The notes under the pieces are model-generated. The model did not search any database. It saw only the letters and a program-made list of their open reading frames with translations, and was not told the DNA's origin. The position numbers and the translations under genes were made by a program. From an uncultured Ruminococcus sp. (GTDB taxonomy: Bacteria > Bacillota > Clostridia > Oscillospirales > Ruminococcaceae), in NCBI GenBank assembly GCA_910579955.1, contig CAJTWE010000010.1, forward strand, positions 8,817 to 72,816: a stretch of 64,000 nucleotides of DNA, given 5' to 3'. Of the stretch, positions 58,011 through 64,000 are shown one piece after another; position 1 is the first letter of the stretch, and every line of letters starts with the position of its first letter.

Positions 58011-59744
58011 TCAGCCCTCCTTTTTTATGCAGTTAAATGGACAGACACCTGTACAAAGTCCGCATCCGTTGCACTGAGATTCATCTATGTATGGCTTTCC
58101 GTCTTTTAAAGAAATTGCAGGACAACCAAGCTTCATACAGAGCTTGCAGTTCTTGCAGTCATCGCTTATTTTGCAGTGACCTGTGTATTTTACTGTTTTA
58201 AGAAGAGCACAAGGTCTCTGCGCTATGATAACAGAAGGCTCATCTTTAGCTGTTTCTTCCTTTACAACTCTTTCAAATTCCTTGAGATCAAATGGATCTG
58301 CAACAACAACATTTTCTACGCCAACAGCCTTACAAAGAGTAATAAGGTTTACCTGCTTTGTTTCTTCGCCACGAATGGTGTATCCTGTTGTCGGATTATC
58401 CTGATGACCTGTCATACCGGTAATGGAATTATCAAGTATAATTACGGTATTTATACCTTTATTATATACTATATCAATAAGACCGGTAATTCCTGAATGA
58501 ATAAATGTGGAATCACCAATTACAGATACAGTTTTCTTTGCAAATTCATCTCCTCTTGCCTTAGCCATGCCGAGTGCTGCACTGACAGAAGCACCCATAC
58601 AGATCGTTGTGTCAATGCTTGACAGTGGAGCAACTGCACCAAGAGTGTAACATCCAATGTCACCGCATACATTCAGACCAAGTTTTTTCAGCACATAGAA
58701 TGTTCCACGGTGAGGGCAGCCTGCACACATTACAGGAGGACGTACTGGTATCTGTTCTGTAAGCTCTGTAATTTCTTCTCCGTCTTCTCCAAGCACAGCC
58801 TTTGCGATCATACGAGGAGTATATTCACCAAGAAGTGTGAATGCTTCTTTACCTATGACATTGATTCCCAGTGACTTGCAGTGAGTTTCAATTACCGGAT
58901 CGAGTTCTTCTACAACATAAATTTTATCATGCTTTGCTGCGAAGTCCTGAATAAGCTTTTCAGGCATTGGATAGACCATTCCAAGCTTTAAGTAGTCAGC
59001 CTTATCACCAAGTGCTTCCTTTGCATAGAGATAAGCTATACCAGCGGAGATAATACCGATTTTGCTGCCGTTGTCTTCAATTTTATTGATAGGAGCTGTT
59101 TCAGCATATTCTTCCATTCTGCGAAGGCGTTCTTCAACGAATACGTGACGTTTAATAGCATTTCCGGGCATCATAACATATTTAGCCGGATCTTTTTTAT
59201 ACTCTTTAAGTTCGTCACCTGTACGCTCTTCAAGTTCAACAATGCTCTGAGAATGGGAAACTCTTGTGGAAAGACGCAGAAACATAGGACAGTCGTACTC
59301 TTCGCTGAGAGTATATGCAAGCTTTGTCATTTCCTTGCATTCAGCAGAATCTGACGGTTCAAGCATAGGTATTTTGGAAGCTTCTGCATAGTGACGTGAA
59401 TCCTGTTCATTCTGGGAGGAATGCATTCCCTGATCGTCTGCAACGCAGAACACAAGACCGCCGTTTACACCTGTATAGCTTACTGTAAATACAGGGTCAG
59501 CCATAACGTTGAGACCAACGTGCTTCATGCAGGACATAGCCCTTGCACCGCCGATAGATGCGCCAATAGCAACTTCGGCAGCCACCTTTTCATTAGGTGC
59601 CCATTCTGCGTAAATTTCATTGTACTGTACAATATTTTCTGTGATTTCGGTGCTGGGTGTACCCGGATATGAGGACACAACTCTTACACCGGCTTCGTAG
59701 GCACCTCTGGCAACAGCTGCGTTGCCGAGCATTAATTTTTTCAT
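58011..59744 (-). CDS. iorA: Indolepyruvate:ferredoxin oxidoreductase subunit alpha
   Basis: 577 residues: N-terminal pyrimidine-binding TPP domain (GNAAVARGAYEAGVRVVSSYPGTPSTEI), middle transketolase-C-like region, TPP pyrophosphate domain (CAGCPHRGTFYVL...GDIGCYTLG and SVIGDSTFIHSGITGLIDIVYNK) and a C-terminal two-cluster ferredoxin domain (CKNCKLCMKLGCP; CNGCGLCTGVCP). All cofactor sites look intact. It sits behind an adenylate-forming CoA ligase in one operon, which suggests the aryl-acetyl-CoA side of the reaction is handled too. Confidence 0.96.
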   Translation of the reverse strand: MKKLMLGNAAVARGAYEAGVRVVSSYPGTPSTEITENIVQYNEIYAEWAPNEKVAAEVAIGASIGGARAMSCMKHVGLNVMADPVFTVSYTGVNGGLVFCVADDQGMHSSQNEQDSRHYAEASKIPMLEPSDSAECKEMTKLAYTLSEEYDCPMFLRLSTRVSHSQSIVELEERTGDELKEYKKDPAKYVMMPGNAIKRHVFVEERLRRMEEYAETAPINKIEDNGSKIGIISAGIAYLYAKEALGDKADYLKLGMVYPMPEKLIQDFAAKHDKIYVVEELDPVIETHCKSLGINVIGKEAFTLLGEYTPRMIAKAVLGEDGEEITELTEQIPVRPPVMCAGCPHRGTFYVLKKLGLNVCGDIGCYTLGAVAPLSSIDTTICMGASVSAALGMAKARGDEFAKKTVSVIGDSTFIHSGITGLIDIVYNKGINTVIILDNSITGMTGHQDNPTTGYTIRGEETKQVNLITLCKAVGVENVVVADPFDLKEFERVVKEETAKDEPSVIIAQRPCALLKTVKYTGHCKISDDCKNCKLCMKLGCPAISLKDGKPYIDESQCNGCGLCTGVCPFNCIKKEG

Positions 59745-59763
59745 GTTTATAATTGTTCCTTTC

Positions 59764-61404
59764 TTAATTTTTAGCTACTCCGGTTTCTTGAGCTACAAGC
59801 TTATCTACACTGTAAATTTTGCGAAGCTTTGGCTTTTCTATCTTACCGGTAGGATTTCTTGGAATATCAGCAAAAATGATTTTTCTTGGACGTTTATATC
59901 TTGGCAAGGAGAAGCAGAAGTCATTTATATCGTCTTCTGTAACTGTCATGCCGTCTTTAAGCTCAATTATTGCGGCTGTGACTTCACCAAGACGCATATC
60001 AGGGATACCAATAACGGCAACGTCCTTTATAGCATTGTGAGCACGGAGAAAATCTTCTATCTGTACTGGATAGATATTTTCACCACCGGAAATAATAACG
60101 TCTTTTTTACGGTCAACTAGATAAATAAATCCGTCTTCATCTTCCTGCGCCATATCACCTGTAAATAGCCATCCGTCTTCGAGAACCTCAGAAGTAGCCT
60201 TTTCATCGTGATAGTAGCACGTCATAACTCCCGGGCCCTTTACAGCAAGCTCACCGACTTCTCCCGGCTTTACTATGTTGTGGTCAGGATCTACTATTTT
60301 AACTTCCCAGCCGTATCCAGCCTTGCCGATAGCGCCGACTTTATGTATATTTCCGAGTCCCAGGTGAACACAGCCCGGACCGATGGACTCACTTAGACCG
60401 TAATTTGTATCATAGTCATGATTTGGGAAGACTTTCAGCCAGCGTTCAATGAGACTAGGGGGAACAGGCTGAGCGCCTATGTGCATAAGTCTCCACTGAT
60501 CGAGGTTATAGTCTTCGAGCTTTATATCGCCTCTTTCAATTGCATCGAGAATGTCCTGAGCCCACGGTACTAAAAGCCATACTATGCTGCATTCTTCCTC
60601 AGAGACAACTTTCATGATCCATTCCGGCTTTACGCCTTTCAGGAGCACAGCCTTTCCGCCTACAAGTAATGAACCGAACCAATGCATTTTTGCACCGGTA
60701 TGATAAAGCGGTGGAATGCACAGAAAAACGTCGTCTTTAGTCTGCTTATGATGATTCTGTTCAGTTTTGGCTGCGTGCATCAGACTTTGATGATTATGCA
60801 GAATAGCTTTCGGAAATCCTGTTGTACCTGATGAGAAGTATATAGCAGCGTCGTCGCTATCGGTGATTTCTATTTCTGGATTTTTTGCAGAAGCGTAGAT
60901 CACAAGATTATTATAGCTTTCAGCAAATGTAGGGCAGTCTTTTCCTACATATAAAAGTGTTTTAACATCAGGGATACGTCCGCATATTTCTTCTATTCTT
61001 CCTGTAAATTCAGGACCGAACACGAGAATACTTGAATCGGAGAGACCGAGACAGTATTTGATTTCATCAGCAGTATAACGATAATTCAGCGGTACGGCAA
61101 TAGCGCCTGCTTTAAGTACGCCAAAATATATGGGCAGCCATTCCAGACAGTTCATAAGCAGAATCGCAACCTTGTCGCCACGTTTAACGCCACGTGACAA
61201 AAGAAAATTGGCAAAACAATTTGCCTGACGGTTGAAATCGTCCCATGTTATAGAGCGTCGGAAATCATTTCCGGAGCCTGATTCTATAAGGGAGTATTCT
61301 TTCCATGTAAATCTGCCTTTTGTGTCCGGCGGATTAATCTCAACAAGACTTACGTCGTCGCCATAAAGTCTTGCATTATTTTCAAGGATCTCAGTGATTG
61401 GCAT
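59764..61404 (-). CDS. AMP-binding acyl/aryl-CoA ligase
   Basis: 546 residues of the ANL superfamily: AMP-binding loop IYFSSGTTGFPKAILHNH, NYGLSES, GWLFTGDMAQEDEDGFIYLVDRKKDVIISGGENIYP, and the C-terminal catalytic Lys in PRNPTGKIEKPKL. It activates a carboxylic acid to an acyl-CoA. Being first in the operon with iorAB, a phenylacetate or indoleacetate substrate is likely; medium-chain fatty acid ligase is the alternative. Twenty bases separate it from iorA. Confidence 0.9.
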   Translation of the reverse strand: MPITEILENNARLYGDDVSLVEINPPDTKGRFTWKEYSLIESGSGNDFRRSITWDDFNRQANCFANFLLSRGVKRGDKVAILLMNCLEWLPIYFGVLKAGAIAVPLNYRYTADEIKYCLGLSDSSILVFGPEFTGRIEEICGRIPDVKTLLYVGKDCPTFAESYNNLVIYASAKNPEIEITDSDDAAIYFSSGTTGFPKAILHNHQSLMHAAKTEQNHHKQTKDDVFLCIPPLYHTGAKMHWFGSLLVGGKAVLLKGVKPEWIMKVVSEEECSIVWLLVPWAQDILDAIERGDIKLEDYNLDQWRLMHIGAQPVPPSLIERWLKVFPNHDYDTNYGLSESIGPGCVHLGLGNIHKVGAIGKAGYGWEVKIVDPDHNIVKPGEVGELAVKGPGVMTCYYHDEKATSEVLEDGWLFTGDMAQEDEDGFIYLVDRKKDVIISGGENIYPVQIEDFLRAHNAIKDVAVIGIPDMRLGEVTAAIIELKDGMTVTEDDINDFCFSLPRYKRPRKIIFADIPRNPTGKIEKPKLRKIYSVDKLVAQETGVAKN

Positions 61405-61466
61405 ATTGTGATAATTCCCTTCTAAACTTTATAGGTGCAGCTTTTGTACGATCTGCAATCCTTTAT

Positions 61467-61495
61467 ATTATAGCACACATTTTTATAAAAGGCAA
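61467..61495 (-). promoter_or_regulatory. Promoter of the ligase-iorAB operon
   Basis: Minus strand TTGCCT (61495-61490), 17-base spacer, TATAAT (61472-61467). Confidence 0.8.
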
Positions 61496-61593
61496 TATCC
61501 TTTTTGCGATTCTTTACGCCAAAAAGCAATTTAAAGTAATTTATAATAACTATTTTATTTGGTTTTTGTAGGAACTTACAAATTGCATGGATA

Positions 61594-61622
61594 AAATTTG
61601 TGCAATATTATTGTACAAATTT
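61594..61622. promoter_or_regulatory. 29-base near-perfect palindrome upstream of GH5
   Basis: Arms AAATTTGTGCAATA (61594-61607) and TATTGTACAAATTT (61609-61622), 13 of 14 positions complementary, around a single T. It ends 11 bases before the GH5 -35 box, an activator-like or repressor position. It is the main non-promoter feature in the 61405-61731 gap. Confidence 0.7.
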
Positions 61623-61633
61623 TCATTTGTTTT

Positions 61634-61663
61634 ATTGACTTTTTATAGTAGTTAATATATAAT
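61634..61663 (+). promoter_or_regulatory. Promoter of the GH5 gene
   Basis: TTGACT (61634-61639), 18-base spacer, TATAAT (61658-61663); gives a ~62-base leader. Confidence 0.75.
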
Positions 61664-61731
61664 TAAAGTGGTAATGTGCGACGTCCCGTATATTATACAA
61701 CGAAAATAAAAAAGAATTGGAGGAAATTTAA

Positions 61732-64000
61732 ATGCACAGTAAAAACAAGTTTGCCAAAAAAGCTGTAGCGATGGGACTTTCATGCGCTCTTGCTCTTTCA
61801 GCATTTGGCACACCATCCTTTAGTAGTGCATCTGCTGCCGGCAGTCTTACAGCGGCTCAGATTACTGAAGAGATGAAAATTGGCTGGAATGTCGGTAACT
61901 CTCTGGATAGTACACCTTCTACATCCGATGTTTCCAAGCACGAAACTGCATGGGGCAACCCTGTAGTAACTCAGGAGTTAATCGATGCCGTAAAGGCAAA
62001 GGGCTTCAACACCATTCGTATACCAACAACATGGTATCCTCACGTATCAAACGATGGTTCATATACCATTGACCCTGCGTGGCTTGCCCGTGTAAAGGAA
62101 GTTGTTGACTATGCGTATAATCAGGATATGTATGTTATTCTGAATGTTCACCATGAAGAATGGATCAACCGTGCAGATTTCGGTACAGCTTATGATGAGA
62201 TGTCACCTAAGCTGAAAGCTATATGGAAGCAGATCGCTACATATTTCAAGGATTATGACCAGCATCTGATCTTTGAGGGTATGAACGAGCCTCGTGCAGT
62301 TGGTACAGATTATGAATGGGCATGGGGTGTTCCGGACGAATGCTATGATGTTATAAACAAGCTTGATGCTGACTTTGTAAACACTGTTCGTTCTGTAGAT
62401 TCTCCTTATAAGGATAGTCGTCTTTTGATGATACCAACATATGCTGCTTCTCAGGAACTGCATAATCTGGTAAAACTTGAATTCCCTGCTAATGATGATT
62501 ATATCGCAGCATCTGTTCACGCTTATTCTCCTTATGACTTTGCAATGGATGCAAAGGGAACTCATGATGAATTTACTGCATCACATGAAGCATATCTTGA
62601 TACTATGTTCAAGAATATTCAGGCAACATTTACAGACAAGGATATCCCTGTTGTAATTGGTGAGATGGGTACTTCTGACTTTGACGGCAGTGCTGCAAGA
62701 ACTGCTGCAAGAGAAGAGTGGGCTGACTACTACCTTACATGGTCATCAAAGCTTGGTATTCCATGTGTACTTTGGGATAACGATGCTGTAGGCAATAGTG
62801 ACCAAAGTGAAATTCATGCTTACATTAACAGAGATACATATGAATGGTATGACAATGGCGGAAAAGTCGTTGACGCTATGATAAATACTGTTAACAAGAA
62901 TGCTTCTTCATGGGGCTCAAACAAATATAAGCCGGTTTATACTCATGATGCTTTGAGTTCCGGTACTGTTCTCTGGGAAGGTGACGTTTCATCTGAAGGC
63001 AGCACAGCAATTACACCACTTGACCTTTCTAAGGTTTCAAAGGGCGAGATCGCTGTTAAATACTCAGGTTCATCTCCTAAGCTTGCATTTATGGATGCAG
63101 CATGGGGTGGTTGGACAGAAGTATCACCTTATGATGTAGATGAAGCTAATGGCATTGCATACTTTAAGTTTGATGAAATTAAGAAGTCTTGGGGTGGGGA
63201 CGTATCCACTATTGCTTCTGCAAAGCTTCTGGCATCAGGCGGTACAAGCAGTGCTACTCAGATGGTTTCTCTTGGCGATGCTGTAGAAGGTACAAAGCCA
63301 GTAGATGGTACTACAGCAACTACACCAAAGGCTACAACTGTAACTACACCAAAGGTTACAACAGCAACTACTGCTGCTGTTGAGGGCAAGGAATACACAG
63401 TAGATATCGGTGAGAAGTATGTTTATTCTGACTTTGGCGAAGACAAGATGATAGGCTGGGCATGGTCTAAGTTTGGCATTGCTGCTGGTGAAAAGGTTAA
63501 GCGAGTAGAGTTTAACATTTCATCTATCGCTTCTAAGATCGGAATATGGCAGGGTGCATTCGGTAGCTCTACTTCTGTTGCACCAGATTACTGGACAATG
63601 ACCGCTGATGCTAAAGAATCCTTCACAGGTAAGAAGGGTACAATTGTATGGGATGTAGATCCAGCTACTGCTGATATCATTCAGACAGAAGAAGGCGGCG
63701 AAGTTAAGCTTGGTATCTGGTGGATCGACTGCGATACATTTAAGGTTGACTCTATAAAGGTTATTACTGACGGCGAAGGCGGCGGCGGTGATACAACAAC
63801 TACAACAAAGGCAACAACTACTACTAAGATAACAACCACAACAACAAACGGCACAACAACAACCACCAACAAGCCTAAGCCAGATGGCTATACATGGGAA
63901 GCTGGCGAATATTGGGTAAAGGCTGGAGAAGAAGGCTTTGGCATCGCTCCAACTGTATACAACGATCCAGGCGTAGTAATGGCGTTCAAGTGTGCATTTA
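61732..64000 (+). CDS. Multimodular secreted GH5 glycanase (3' end outside window)
   Basis: Open from ATG 61732 (TTGGAGGAAATTT) to the window edge, 756 codons. Signal peptide ~1-36 (MHSKNKFAKKAVAMGLSCAL...SAS). GH5 catalytic domain ~40-390: NTIRIPTTWYP, NVHHEEW, acid/base Glu186 in EGMNEPR and nucleophile Glu311 in VIGEMGTSD, plus CVLWDND. Then a ~105-residue beta module (LWEGDVSSEG...AKLLASGG), a Thr-rich linker, a second ~120-residue beta module (YTVDIGEKYVYSDFGEDKM...VDSIKVI), a longer Thr linker, and the beginning of a further module (YTWEAGEYWVKAGE...YNDPGVV). Both beta modules look like carbohydrate-binding modules but I cannot assign a family. A dockerin beyond the edge is expected but not seen. 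Confidence 0.93.
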   Translation, partial: MHSKNKFAKKAVAMGLSCALALSAFGTPSFSSASAAGSLTAAQITEEMKIGWNVGNSLDSTPSTSDVSKHETAWGNPVVTQELIDAVKAKGFNTIRIPTTWYPHVSNDGSYTIDPAWLARVKEVVDYAYNQDMYVILNVHHEEWINRADFGTAYDEMSPKLKAIWKQIATYFKDYDQHLIFEGMNEPRAVGTDYEWAWGVPDECYDVINKLDADFVNTVRSVDSPYKDSRLLMIPTYAASQELHNLVKLEFPANDDYIAASVHAYSPYDFAMDAKGTHDEFTASHEAYLDTMFKNIQATFTDKDIPVVIGEMGTSDFDGSAARTAAREEWADYYLTWSSKLGIPCVLWDNDAVGNSDQSEIHAYINRDTYEWYDNGGKVVDAMINTVNKNASSWGSNKYKPVYTHDALSSGTVLWEGDVSSEGSTAITPLDLSKVSKGEIAVKYSGSSPKLAFMDAAWGGWTEVSPYDVDEANGIAYFKFDEIKKSWGGDVSTIASAKLLASGGTSSATQMVSLGDAVEGTKPVDGTTATTPKATTVTTPKVTTATTAAVEGKEYTVDIGEKYVYSDFGEDKMIGWAWSKFGIAAGEKVKRVEFNISSIASKIGIWQGAFGSSTSVAPDYWTMTADAKESFTGKKGTIVWDVDPATADIIQTEEGGEVKLGIWWIDCDTFKVDSIKVITDGEGGGGDTTTTTKATTTTKITTTTTNGTTTTTNKPKPDGYTWEAGEYWVKAGEEGFGIAPTVYNDPGVVMAFKCAF

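Overview
The window reads as chromosomal DNA of an anaerobic, endospore-lineage, fibre-degrading Firmicute of the Ruminococcus type (Oscillospiraceae; R. flavefaciens/albus/bicirculans-like). The evidence is low-GC, AT-rich intergenic DNA, strong GGAGG ribosome binding sites, three secreted or membrane proteins ending in dockerin domains behind Thr-rich linkers, GH8 and GH5 glycanases, sporulation genes (sigG, spoIIP, ytfJ/gerW), the clostridial SCIFF peptide system, and anaerobic ferredoxin enzymes (NfnAB-like, indolepyruvate oxidoreductase). No species is claimed. I see no prophage, IS element, CRISPR array or plasmid gene.

Layout. 1-8.7 kb: smc end, ftsY, rdgB, yhbY, nadD, yqeK, an LCP protein, rsfS and leuS, a Bacillus-like core gene string. 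8.7-12.4 kb: rpsU with a folded leader that can hide its own Shine-Dalgarno, then yqeG, aroQ, a M24 peptidase, efp and an acidic zinc-ribbon protein. 12.6-19.1 kb: nfnAB-like genes, yajC, a dockerin-bearing lysozyme-like secreted protein, then the SCIFF peptide and its radical SAM maturase. 19.2-23.4 kb: an Rrf2-regulated iscS-iscU-nadA-mnmA operon. 23.5-26.4 kb (minus strand): an ECF sigma factor overlapping a membrane protein with a short cytosolic N-terminus, one TM segment, a Thr-rich linker and a C-terminal dockerin; this looks like a sigma/anti-sigma pair whose sensor can dock into the cellulosome.

26.5-36.4 kb: MATE exporter, a divergent mini-regulator pair, sigG, shikimate kinase-like, nadE, pyrE, tRNA-Arg, yitT, ACT protein, hom, and a Val-Asp-Gly-Cys tRNA cluster. 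36.4-43.6 kb: mtnN, a zinc peptidase, a tRNA-Leu/tRNA-Ser operon, recQ, a sortase, yjbR, a second MATE exporter and an AraC regulator. 43.8-47.2 kb: an inverted-repeat element, a GH8-dockerin endoglucanase, an SseB-like protein and rpmB. 47.3-54.8 kb: M50 protease, scpAB, DUF2953, ytfJ, a D-Ala-D-Ala carboxypeptidase, rluB, metA and spoIIP. 55-64 kb: tRNA-Arg, MarR/FUSC exporter pair, a second near-identical copy of the tRNA-Leu/tRNA-Ser operon, an aryl/acyl-CoA ligase with iorAB, and a multimodular GH5 enzyme that runs off the right edge.

Working together: the Fe-S operon supplies clusters and sulfur used by NadA, MnmA, NfnAB, IorA and ScfB; the three dockerin proteins and the GH5 enzyme point to cell-surface polysaccharide degradation with possible transcriptional feedback through the ECF sigma factor; the core operons cover translation, chromosome segregation and NAD, Met, Thr and aromatic amino acid metabolism. 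Start codons were set by Shine-Dalgarno spacing where several in-frame starts exist. All functions are inferred by reading motifs; no database search was run.
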